From: Thermoplasmata archaeon
GTDB lineage: Archaea > Thermoplasmatota > Thermoplasmata > Halarchaeoplasmatales > Halarchaeoplasmataceae
Assembly (NCBI GenBank): GCA_003552585.1
Contig: PUNK01000032.1
Span: 41,996 to 105,995 of the forward strand
Direction: 5' to 3'
DNA: 64,000 bases
A model generated the notes under the pieces. That model was given only the letters and a program-made list of their open reading frames with translations. It had not been told where the DNA came from and did not search any database. A program made the position numbers and the translations under genes. Shown here piece by piece: positions 53,632 through 61,558 of the stretch; the stretch's first letter is position 1; each line of letters starts with the position of its first letter.

Positions 53632-54456
53632 ATGTTACCTAATCACAACACCATGATCCGTCTAGGACCAGGAGGGACTCCACATGGAGTAAGCGGCACC
53701 AAAGCAAGTATGAAATATTTGAAAGAAGAAGGGCTGAACGCTATGGAAGTTCAGTTCGTAAGAGGGGCAAGGATGAAAGAAAGTACCGCTGAATCCATAG
53801 GTGAGGAAGCGGAAAAATATGGCATCCATCTTTCAATCCATGCTCCTTACTATATCAATCTAAATTCTGAAAAAGATGAAACCATCGAAAAAAGTAAAGA
53901 AAGGATAATGAAAAGCTCTAGATTGGGAGACATCATGGGGGCAGAGATAATCACAGTCCACGCAGGTTACTATTCCGGGATGGACAGCGACGAAGCTACA
54001 GAAATAATAGGTGACGGAGTTGTAGAATGTGCTGATAAGATCAAGGAAGAAGTTCTCGATGTTAAGATAGGGCTTGAACAGATGGGGAGAAGGAAAAGTT
54101 GGGGTACGTTGGAGGAGATTAAAAAAGTGATGAATAGGACTGATGTCGCCGTGCCTGTTCTAGATTTTGCACACTACCATGCTAGATATGGAGGGATTTT
54201 AAGGACCGAAGGCGATTTCAGAGATCTGTTCAAAAAGTATGAAAAAATATCCGATGGTCCATTACACAGCCATTTCTCTTCTATAAAATACAACGAAACT
54301 GGTGAAAAAGAGCATTTAGATCTTATGGATTACGAACCTGATTTTCGATTATTAGCACCGATATTGAAAGAAAAAGGTTACGACATTACAGTAATATGTG
54401 AAACACCAGAACTCGATAGGGATAGCCTCAGGATGAAAAATATACTTGGACTATGA
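53632..54456 (+). CDS. Endonuclease IV-like / xylose isomerase-like TIM barrel protein
   Basis: A 274-residue AP-endonuclease-2 superfamily barrel. LGPGGTPHGVSGTKASMKYL, AMEVQFVRGARMKES, HLSIHAPYYINLNSE, TVHAGYYSGM, GLEQMGR, LDFAHYHARYG and CETPELDRD give the metal-ligand positions (His, His, Glu, Asp, His, His, Glu) of Nfo-type nucleases. A true endonuclease IV would nick DNA at abasic sites using three zinc ions; alternative sugar isomerase function is less likely because ligand spacing matches Nfo. The Rad50-Mre11 genes, also DNA repair, are convergent next door. ATG 53632 or 53653 may be the start. Confidence 0.85.
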   Translation: MLPNHNTMIRLGPGGTPHGVSGTKASMKYLKEEGLNAMEVQFVRGARMKESTAESIGEEAEKYGIHLSIHAPYYINLNSEKDETIEKSKERIMKSSRLGDIMGAEIITVHAGYYSGMDSDEATEIIGDGVVECADKIKEEVLDVKIGLEQMGRRKSWGTLEEIKKVMNRTDVAVPVLDFAHYHARYGGILRTEGDFRDLFKKYEKISDGPLHSHFSSIKYNETGEKEHLDLMDYEPDFRLLAPILKEKGYDITVICETPELDRDSLRMKNILGL

Positions 54457-56871
54457 TCAACCCACTTTCTTAACCTCAGATATCCCATCGACCTTCTGAA
54501 CTACATATTCAATATCTGCTAAATTAGCGATTTCGTTCTCATGGGACACTATTATCACCTGATCCGCAGTTAAAAGGTCCATCACATCTTTCAACCTTGT
54601 CAACTGTTCTCGACTGAAACCTGTTGTAGGTTCGTCTAGGACGAGGAGATTGCTCTTTAAGCCCAATTCTTTCTTAATCATGGTATTGAATGCTAAACGG
54701 TAAGCAAGGGCCACAGAGGTCCTTTCTCCGCCGCTGAGGTCATCTACGGACGTCTCGTTGTTCTGTACCGTAATCAGAGGTGAGAAGTCTTCATCCAACC
54801 TCGCGCTTATCTCCGGATCCTCCAAGATATTATCGAACCAGTTGGTGAAGTACTGTTCAAAATCCCTGTTCAATTGAGCCATCCTGTGCTCTTCCATGGA
54901 TTTTATACTTTCTTTGAAATCTCCGATTAGCCAGTTCTTCAACCTCTTCAACCTATTTGACTCCTCCTTGGCATTTTTAAGCTCTTCGATGTAATCTTTT
55001 TTCTCTTTGATCTCTTTCTTCAACCTTCCGATGTCGTTTTTTAAGTTCTTAACACGTTCTTCCAAGGTACTCTTCTCACTTAGACACTTGTCATACTTTC
55101 TCTTCACTTCTTCGAATTCATCCCTAGAGAAGTCTTCCTTTAAATCTTCCAACTCTTCAACCAGTTCCATTCTTTTCTTCTTCAATTCCTCAAGCGACTC
55201 TTCAGTTTCTTTCTTCTTTTGGATGACATCTTCTTTTTCCTTGACCTTCTGTTTTAACCTTAAGTACTCATCCCGGAATTTTCTCAACTCGTTACGTTCC
55301 TCGACTAGAGGTTTCAAGTCATCTCTTTCGTACTCAAATTCTTCAACATGGTCTTTCAACTTCTCCACTTCTTCCCTCTTATTTTGGATAAGAGTTCTCA
55401 CCTCCTCGATATCCTCTGTCTCCCTTTGGATCCTTTTGATTTCTTTACGAGTGTAATCAAGGTTACTTTCCTTCTTTTCGAGCCCTTTTATCTCTTTCTG
55501 TAGCTTATCTAGATCAACCTTGACTTCCTTTTTATCAGCCTTTAACTCTTCCTTTTTATCTCTTAAATCTTCTATCTGAGAATCCGTATCCTCAATTATC
55601 TTCTCGATATGTTCATCATCGATTGGTTGCTTACATTTGGGGCACTTTGCCTCATCTTCCAAGCCCATGATCTCTTTCTTTTCATCATTCAAGCTTTTGA
55701 TCCTGCTTTCGACGCTCTTCATACTTCCTTTCAAGTCACTGAATCTACCTCTTTGGTCCTCTCTTTTTTCCTTCAATTCATCAAGAACTTCGACTTCTTC
55801 CTCCAACCCGCCAATCTTATCTTCGAGTTCTTGCTTCTTCTCCATAGCTTCCTTCTTATCATCTAATTTTTCACTAAGACTCTCCAATTTAACCGTAAGT
55901 TTATCGATCTCACTTTCCAACCTTTCACGTTTTTCGACCTTTTCTCTAATCTCTTCTATTTCTTTACCCAGTTCCTCATATCTCTCTTTCCTGCCCTCAA
56001 TCTCGTCCAACCTTTTTTCACCTTCAACGATCTCATCCAATTTCTTATTTAGATCCTTAATATTACTTTCCAAATTTTCGATCTTATCTTTAATCCGCTT
56101 TTCTTCACTCTCAGTCTTTTTTATCTTTTCATTCAGTTTTTCCAATTCTTTCTTTCTATCTTTCAATTCAGATACCGATGTCTTAGCTTCCTTTAGATCA
56201 TCTTTGGATGTTGCCCTTTCTTCCTTTTTCTCGGTCAACTCTTCTTTCTTTTCAGCAAGTCTATCCTTTTCATCATCCAACCTTTCAGCCCTGGTCTCAA
56301 GGGTATTGATCTCAACTTCTAGGTTTTTTTTAACCGTCGAGATGTTATCCACGGCTCTTTTGTAATCCTCTAGATTGAAAACCTTCCTGATGGCCTCGAG
56401 TCTATCATCGGTATTCATAGAAAGTATAGCCTTCATCTCTTCCTGAGGTGTGTAAATCGACATGTGAAAAGTCTGTACACCCCCCTTTGAACTTTCCCTT
56501 AACTCCAAGAGGTCGACTATCCTCTCACGCATCTCCTGCCAGGAAAGCTCCATACGGGTATTATCCAGTTCCAAATAAGATTCGTCGCCTTTGATACCGT
56601 CACTCTTTCTCTTCATACTCCTGAAAGCGGTGTAATCTACACCGTCTATAGAGAATTTTAATTCTACACTTGCTTTCTTAACACCGTGTCTCATCAACTT
56701 ATCATAAAATTTTTTCTGGGTACCACCGAAAAGTACGAACTCTATCGAGTAAAGTATGGATGATTTACCGGACCCGATATCTCCCTGGAATATCAAAACA
56801 CCGGGACTGAAATCGATCTCCTGCTCTTTATAACTCCTGATGTTCTTGATCTTAAGGTGTTTAAGCATCAT
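54457..56871 (-). CDS. rad50: Rad50 ATPase
   Basis: SMC-like ATPase of the Mre11-Rad50 double-strand-break processing complex. The N-terminal Walker A FQGDIGSGKSSILYSIEF, QxxQ-like segment, two long coiled coils, the zinc-hook CPKC near residue 405, and the C-terminal signature LSGGERTSVALAYRLAF with Walker B LLVLDEPTTGFS are in order. Length of about 804 residues is on the short side, as usual in archaea. ATG 56871 has GGAGGT upstream; a TTG at 56877 overlaps the Mre11 stop (TTGA) and is weaker. Confidence 0.96.
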   Translation of the reverse strand: MMLKHLKIKNIRSYKEQEIDFSPGVLIFQGDIGSGKSSILYSIEFVLFGGTQKKFYDKLMRHGVKKASVELKFSIDGVDYTAFRSMKRKSDGIKGDESYLELDNTRMELSWQEMRERIVDLLELRESSKGGVQTFHMSIYTPQEEMKAILSMNTDDRLEAIRKVFNLEDYKRAVDNISTVKKNLEVEINTLETRAERLDDEKDRLAEKKEELTEKKEERATSKDDLKEAKTSVSELKDRKKELEKLNEKIKKTESEEKRIKDKIENLESNIKDLNKKLDEIVEGEKRLDEIEGRKERYEELGKEIEEIREKVEKRERLESEIDKLTVKLESLSEKLDDKKEAMEKKQELEDKIGGLEEEVEVLDELKEKREDQRGRFSDLKGSMKSVESRIKSLNDEKKEIMGLEDEAKCPKCKQPIDDEHIEKIIEDTDSQIEDLRDKKEELKADKKEVKVDLDKLQKEIKGLEKKESNLDYTRKEIKRIQRETEDIEEVRTLIQNKREEVEKLKDHVEEFEYERDDLKPLVEERNELRKFRDEYLRLKQKVKEKEDVIQKKKETEESLEELKKKRMELVEELEDLKEDFSRDEFEEVKRKYDKCLSEKSTLEERVKNLKNDIGRLKKEIKEKKDYIEELKNAKEESNRLKRLKNWLIGDFKESIKSMEEHRMAQLNRDFEQYFTNWFDNILEDPEISARLDEDFSPLITVQNNETSVDDLSGGERTSVALAYRLAFNTMIKKELGLKSNLLVLDEPTTGFSREQLTRLKDVMDLLTADQVIIVSHENEIANLADIEYVVQKVDGISEVKKVG

Positions 56872-56873
56872 TG

Positions 56874-58190
56874 TCAATTACCTCCGAAATCAGTCAGTGA
56901 AAACTGTTCCTTCTGTCCTTTCTTTTCCTCGGTACCTTTATTCTTATCTACGTCTTCCACAAAATTATCTGAAACCTGGCTCTCATCATCTTCTTCCTCC
57001 ATGTCTTCATATTCATCTAATTTATAGATAAGATTCCATGCTTCATGCCAGATCCTTTCGTCATAATCTGTATTAGTTTCCCCGCCCCCCTTTTCAACCT
57101 TCAAGACATTCAATAGGTCCTTGGCAAACTCTTTAGTGACTATATCGTTGAAGCCGTATTCATCCATTATCTTATCTTCTATCTCCGATTCGTCCCTTTC
57201 TTTTATCTTTAATCTCTCTACAGTTTTACCTTCTAAATTTCTCCTATTCAAAAAGACAGTTTCGGCACCGGCTTCTTCGATCTTCCTTCTGACCCTCATG
57301 AAATCTATATCTTCTGGCACACCTTCTCTTAATATTCCTGATACCTTAACCAACACCACTTCTTCATGGATTTCACTATTGGATAATTCCAAAAGTTTCT
57401 CCTCGAGTTCTGAGGGAAGGAAACCATCGGCGTCGATATCGACTCTACGGATTTCACATACATCAACTGGAACGTGCCCGGGTTCCCAATCCTCCACGAT
57501 ATAAAATCCTCTATCGAGGTCCTTCTCAAGATCGGTATATGAAGATCCAAATGTAACACCAGGATAGATTATAGGACTTCCGTCTTTCTCTTCTCTAAGA
57601 TTACGATGGATGTGTCCGCCGGCATAGTATTTGTAACCGTCTGGAATCGAACTTAACGGAACTGTCTCTTTCTCATGAATGTCCACTGGTTTCATCTCGG
57701 CTATAGGTGTATGAAATACGAATATAGCATCACCATCTGGTTCATTGAAGTTCAATTCTTTGTAGTAGCTGGTATCCTTTCTACTTTTACGCCCACTCAG
57801 ACCCGTTATCTTGATACCCGTATCATCTTCAACATGTTCCAAAGATTGTGATTCATCCAGGTAATGTACAACTTTCTTGAAAAGTTCAGCACTCTCCAAA
57901 ACATCCACCAAGGAAGCTTTAGCTATGTTGAAATCGTGGGAGCCATACACGGAATATATCCTGATCCCCTTCTTTCTGGCTTTTACAAGAGACTTCACCG
58001 CCCTATCTACAACATCTAAATCAGGATGTGGATTGTGAAATAAATCACCCGCTATAATTATAAAATCAACATCACGATCAATACATATTTCGATCGCCCT
58101 TTCAAAACTCCTTAGATTATATTCTCTCAGTTTGTGATTCCTTCCAAATGCCCCGAGGTGGCAATCGGCTAAATGTGCAAAGCTGACCAT
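56874..58190 (-). CDS. mre11: Mre11 nuclease
   Basis: Manganese-dependent 3'-5' exonuclease and endonuclease partner of Rad50. Metal-binding motifs appear as ADCHLG, IAGDLFHNP, HTPIAEMKP and GGHIHRN. The conserved GNHD motif reads YGSHDFN, with Ser in place of the usual Asn. The C-terminal half holds the capping domain and an acidic, helical Rad50-binding tail (EDMEEEDDESQVSD) of about 438 residues in total. The ATG at 58188-58190 follows AACAGG; TTTAAATC about 30 bases upstream is a likely TATA box. Rad50 directly follows with overlapping stop/start. Confidence 0.95.
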   Translation of the reverse strand: MVSFAHLADCHLGAFGRNHKLREYNLRSFERAIEICIDRDVDFIIIAGDLFHNPHPDLDVVDRAVKSLVKARKKGIRIYSVYGSHDFNIAKASLVDVLESAELFKKVVHYLDESQSLEHVEDDTGIKITGLSGRKSRKDTSYYKELNFNEPDGDAIFVFHTPIAEMKPVDIHEKETVPLSSIPDGYKYYAGGHIHRNLREEKDGSPIIYPGVTFGSSYTDLEKDLDRGFYIVEDWEPGHVPVDVCEIRRVDIDADGFLPSELEEKLLELSNSEIHEEVVLVKVSGILREGVPEDIDFMRVRRKIEEAGAETVFLNRRNLEGKTVERLKIKERDESEIEDKIMDEYGFNDIVTKEFAKDLLNVLKVEKGGGETNTDYDERIWHEAWNLIYKLDEYEDMEEEDDESQVSDNFVEDVDKNKGTEEKKGQKEQFSLTDFGGN

Positions 58191-58355
58191 CCTGTTTAAC
58201 CCAAGTATTCGAAGAGGATTTAAACATTTTCCATCTGCGTGACCTCCTCCCACATGGCGGAGCCCTGGGGCTTCTCTACCGACAGGGCGATATTATCCTG
58301 CACCTTTGATCATCTAAGGTTTACGACCGACGGGCGAATCCCTTTTATCAATGAT
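58191..58355. other. GC-rich island between crtC-like and mre11 genes
   Basis: About 165 bases clearly richer in G and C than their surroundings, with an imperfect direct repeat ACCGACAGGGCGA at 58278-58290 and ACCGACGGGCGA at 58326-58337, and a hairpin-prone AGCCCTGGGGCTT at 58261-58273. It may include the mre11 promoter and a small RNA, but no known RNA was recognised. Confidence 0.35.
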
Positions 58356-59411
58356 TTATCTATTCGTCAATTCTATGTACGTGAGATTATCTATTTGTTC
58401 ACCCATTAGCTCACCTCTTACTCTTCCGAAACCGAAAGCAAACCAGCCATAGGTCATCCTCTCATCGATAGAAGTGATATTCAATTCGATAGGGTATTCC
58501 TCTGAGGTTATCTCCCAGGAGTATCCAAAGCCATTTTTAAAAGAGGTTACATCGATAGATATATCTTTGACGGTGACGATCTCTCCTTTCTCATCTACAT
58601 ACATACCATATTGTATATTATCCTCACCGCCATAAGCATCAACTATTTTCATTTCTATATCATTTTCACCCCAAAATGCGAACCACTGCCATTCGATGTC
58701 TCTAAATGAACCTCTTTGGTTATCTACCCATCCGATCCCCTCTACATCTATAACCACATCATCGATAGTTATTGAGCCAATAATTTTACAATGGGTTAGT
58801 GCATGGAATTTATAATACCCATCCCCTAGATTCACTCTACCATCAAAATCGGTCATCGTGGCTGGAGGCTTTCTAGAGTCTAGATCGATATTTACTCCAA
58901 ATCTTCTATCGCCGAGCTCAAAGTAGGACTCAAAATCGTAATGAAATGCCTCCCCCTCTTTTACTCTGAATAAATCTTTTGGCATATCTTGTTCAAGATT
59001 GTCAAAAGTCATATTCATTTTACCCATAGGAAGATTCTGTTCTCCCGTGTGTCCTCCGATATATGTTCCTTCGTCATGAGATATATATACATCCTTGTAC
59101 GTTTCGTGGTATAATATGACCATATATATGTTATCCCATTCATAGTTTTGTAAATCAAGTTTAAATCCAACTGATATCCAGGTTTCTCCCCCCTCCGCAT
59201 AATGTCCTTCATCATCAGGGAATCTAATATCTGTTCCCGGGATCACATAAGGATAACTATGCCATTCATCTTCGTTCTCAACCTTTCCATCATCAATTTC
59301 GGAAAAAAGAGGTGTGAAAATAGCGGAATATATTATCAATACTGCCACAACAATAATAGCAAACGATAGTAATAAACCCTTCTTTTTAAGTATAGATTTC
59401 CTACCAATCAT
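58356..59411 (-). CDS. Membrane-anchored CrtC/AttH-like lipocalin-domain protein
   Basis: A 351-residue protein with one N-terminal membrane segment (about residues 13 to 30; LLLSFAIIVVAVLIIYSAIF), then an extracytoplasmic beta-rich region. GIGWVDNQRGSFRDIEWQWFAFW (GxGWxDxQ then W-x-WF) is characteristic of the CrtC/AttH lipocalin fold, to which hydroxyneurosporene synthase belongs. Activity in carotenoid hydration is not implied; secreted archaeal members are uncharacterised. The gene is divergent from the subtilase, sharing a 443-base region. Confidence 0.75.
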   Translation of the reverse strand: MIGRKSILKKKGLLLSFAIIVVAVLIIYSAIFTPLFSEIDDGKVENEDEWHSYPYVIPGTDIRFPDDEGHYAEGGETWISVGFKLDLQNYEWDNIYMVILYHETYKDVYISHDEGTYIGGHTGEQNLPMGKMNMTFDNLEQDMPKDLFRVKEGEAFHYDFESYFELGDRRFGVNIDLDSRKPPATMTDFDGRVNLGDGYYKFHALTHCKIIGSITIDDVVIDVEGIGWVDNQRGSFRDIEWQWFAFWGENDIEMKIVDAYGGEDNIQYGMYVDEKGEIVTVKDISIDVTSFKNGFGYSWEITSEEYPIELNITSIDERMTYGWFAFGFGRVRGELMGEQIDNLTYIELTNR

Positions 59412-59854
59412 AGAGAACTGATGTTATCATGATTTATCTAGATATTTATAATTTTGGTTTTCAAGAGTCTGCCAAGAACCTAGCGATCCAGAAAATTTTT
59501 GTAAATGATTGTTATCGTCTAAATCATTACTTATAATGATCAATTTTAAGAGCCTTTCATCGCTAGCGACTCTACGGTCCCGGTTTAAGGACTTTGAATG
59601 AGACCTCCTGATCGAAGGTAATGATTGAAAAATTAGGGGGGAAAACAGGTGATTTTGGCTCAGAAATAAGTCTATCTTAAAAAACATACTGACTGGAATC
59701 GTGTAAAAGTATGAAAATATAATGGAATTCTAGATTTCCTATACATACATATTTATTTAGTAATCCTATATGTACCAATAAAGTTTATAATAAATGAGTA
59801 TTATGATTTAACAACGAGAAATCTTGTTGAGGAGAAAACATAGGTGGAGAAAAT
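59412..59854. other. 443-base divergent intergenic region
   Basis: No gene is seen. It contains a CGCTAGCG palindrome near 59564, a hairpin-like GTCCCGGTTTAAGGAC near 59577-59592 that is not a tRNA arm, GGAATTCTAGATTTCC near 59724, and the subtilase promoter. TTTATAATA at about 59783-59791 predicts a transcript starting close to 59812, which begins with a seven-base hairpin (CAACGAG 59812-59818 with CTTGTTG 59823-59829). AGGTGGAG five bases before ATG 59855 is the ribosome site. Confidence 0.5.
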
Positions 59855-61558
59855 ATGCAAAAAAGATTGGTCAAAGTGCTGAGTATTTCGACCGCTATTC
59901 TACTGTTGCTTTCTGTTTTTGTGGTGACTGGATTTACATCCACAGATCCAGAAGAAGCAGATTATGTATTGGTGGAAATACAAAGCAAGAACGATATAAA
60001 TCTGTTGAGTGAGATGGATGCATACATCGTACACCGCTACCCGGACTATGCTCTGGTGGAAACAGACGATGTAGATGCTCTGGAAAGTGCGGATCTTAAA
60101 GTGAATTCATTAGCCGGAAGGACTACGGTATCCGTGAAAGGACACGTCTTCGACATCGACGACGGGGTACCGAACTTCTCAGAAGAATTGATGATAGATG
60201 GATATGAGCACGGTGAAAGGGGATTGTATTTAGTTCATCTACTAGGTCCGGTAGCATCAGAGTGGAGAGAAGAACTGGAATCCGTAGGTGTGGATATAAT
60301 CAACTACCAACCAAATTTTGCTTACGAAGTAGTGATGACGCCTGAGTTGGCTGAAAGAGTTGAAGATCTCGACTTTGTAGATTGGGTTGGGATATATCAG
60401 CCCGGATTCAAACTACAAGATGACATAGAACCGGGCCTGGTCAGTATAGAGATGGTAGATGGAACTCGGATAGTAACAGAGATTCTAGAAGAATCCGAGT
60501 TGGTAAAACTAGCACATATGAACGATGTGTATTACATATCTACATATTACGAGCCTAAGCTGCACGATGAGATGGCCACCCAGATAGTAGGTGGTGGCCT
60601 TTGGATTTATGAGCCCGATGGGGATCCTGATAGTGCTTATAGAGGGGAAGGTCAATATGGTTCTCATGCAACTCAACTAGGATATGATGGTTCAGGATAT
60701 GTGACCGCAGTTGCTGATACTGGTCTTGGCGATGGAACAACAGGTAATGCGGGCCATCCGGATTTTGATGGTAGGGTCGTCGGTGGTTACGATTTTGATG
60801 ATGAAACCACTGCCGAAGGATCCTGGAGTGACGGTCACGGTCACGGTACACACTGTACAGGATCTGTGGCAGGTCACACTCACGGTGGTACTGGAGATAC
60901 GGTTTATGAAGATTATTATTCAGCTGAAGGATTAGCACCAGGTAGTGACTTATTCGCAGCACGTATCTTCGATGACGGTGGAGGATGGTGCGGTCCCGAT
61001 GACTATAGAGAGATCGTTTGGGTAACTAGGGATTATTCGGATCCTGTTGTACACTCCAACTCATGGGGTGCCGAAACAGAAGGTGAATATACGGCCTCCG
61101 ACTCCGACTTTGATGAAGTAACACGAGACGCGGGAGATGGAGATCCTATGACGATAGTTGTCGCTGCTGGTAATGCCGGACCCGGTGCAAGAGGTGGCGG
61201 CTACAATTCAGTAGGTAGTCCTGCGGTTGGTAAAAATATAATATCAGTCGGTGCAACCGAGAATTATCCAGACGGTAATCCAGATAATGTTGCCGGATTT
61301 AGTTCGAGAGGTTGGACCGATGATAACCGTGTGAAACCAGAACTTACAGCTCCTGGTCAAGATATATATTCTACAGAACCAGGCGGTGGTTATCAATACA
61401 TGTCCGGCACATCCATGGCATGCCCAGCAGTAGCTGGAGCAGCTACATCTCTTGTGCATTGGTATGACGATACTTATAATACGGAACCCAATCCATCGAT
61501 GGTAAAAGCATTGATGATCAATACTGCTTACAATTTAGCAAATGATAATGGTGGATAG
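59855..61558 (+). CDS. Secreted subtilisin-family (S8) protease, up to in-frame TAG
   Basis: Exported serine protease. A signal peptide (MQKRLVKVL then hydrophobic LSISTAILLLLSVFVVTGF, cut near residue 28) is followed by a propeptide-like segment and the S8 catalytic domain: Asp288 in VADTGLGDG, His330 in GHGHGTHCTG, oxyanion Asn in VVAAGNAGPGA, and Ser520 in SGTSMACPAVAGAA. The frame meets TAG at codon 568, before the last conserved part of the domain (IPNQDEGWGMVNL), which is encoded in the same frame immediately afterwards. The full protein therefore likely continues; see the next entry. Strong ribosome site GGTGGAG upstream. Confidence 0.9.
   Translation: MQKRLVKVLSISTAILLLLSVFVVTGFTSTDPEEADYVLVEIQSKNDINLLSEMDAYIVHRYPDYALVETDDVDALESADLKVNSLAGRTTVSVKGHVFDIDDGVPNFSEELMIDGYEHGERGLYLVHLLGPVASEWREELESVGVDIINYQPNFAYEVVMTPELAERVEDLDFVDWVGIYQPGFKLQDDIEPGLVSIEMVDGTRIVTEILEESELVKLAHMNDVYYISTYYEPKLHDEMATQIVGGGLWIYEPDGDPDSAYRGEGQYGSHATQLGYDGSGYVTAVADTGLGDGTTGNAGHPDFDGRVVGGYDFDDETTAEGSWSDGHGHGTHCTGSVAGHTHGGTGDTVYEDYYSAEGLAPGSDLFAARIFDDGGGWCGPDDYREIVWVTRDYSDPVVHSNSWGAETEGEYTASDSDFDEVTRDAGDGDPMTIVVAAGNAGPGARGGGYNSVGSPAVGKNIISVGATENYPDGNPDNVAGFSSRGWTDDNRVKPELTAPGQDIYSTEPGGGYQYMSGTSMACPAVAGAATSLVHWYDDTYNTEPNPSMVKALMINTAYNLANDNGG
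61556..61558 (+). other. In-frame TAG inside the subtilase gene
   Basis: The codon lies between GG and NSPHIPNQDEGWG of one S8 domain. No frameshift is needed to continue, and the following 814 codons are open. Possible readings are pyrrolysine or other suppression, a recent nonsense mutation, or a sequencing error. Confidence 0.8.

Noticed and set aside
58249..58406. 51-codon plus-strand frame starting MAEPWGFSTDR
   Set aside because: It overlaps the end of the lipocalin-domain gene on the other strand, has no ribosome site, and matches no family.
59560..59600. tRNA-like arm GTCCCGGTTTAAGGAC
   Set aside because: Four-base stem with an eight-base loop and no acceptor, D or anticodon arms around it.
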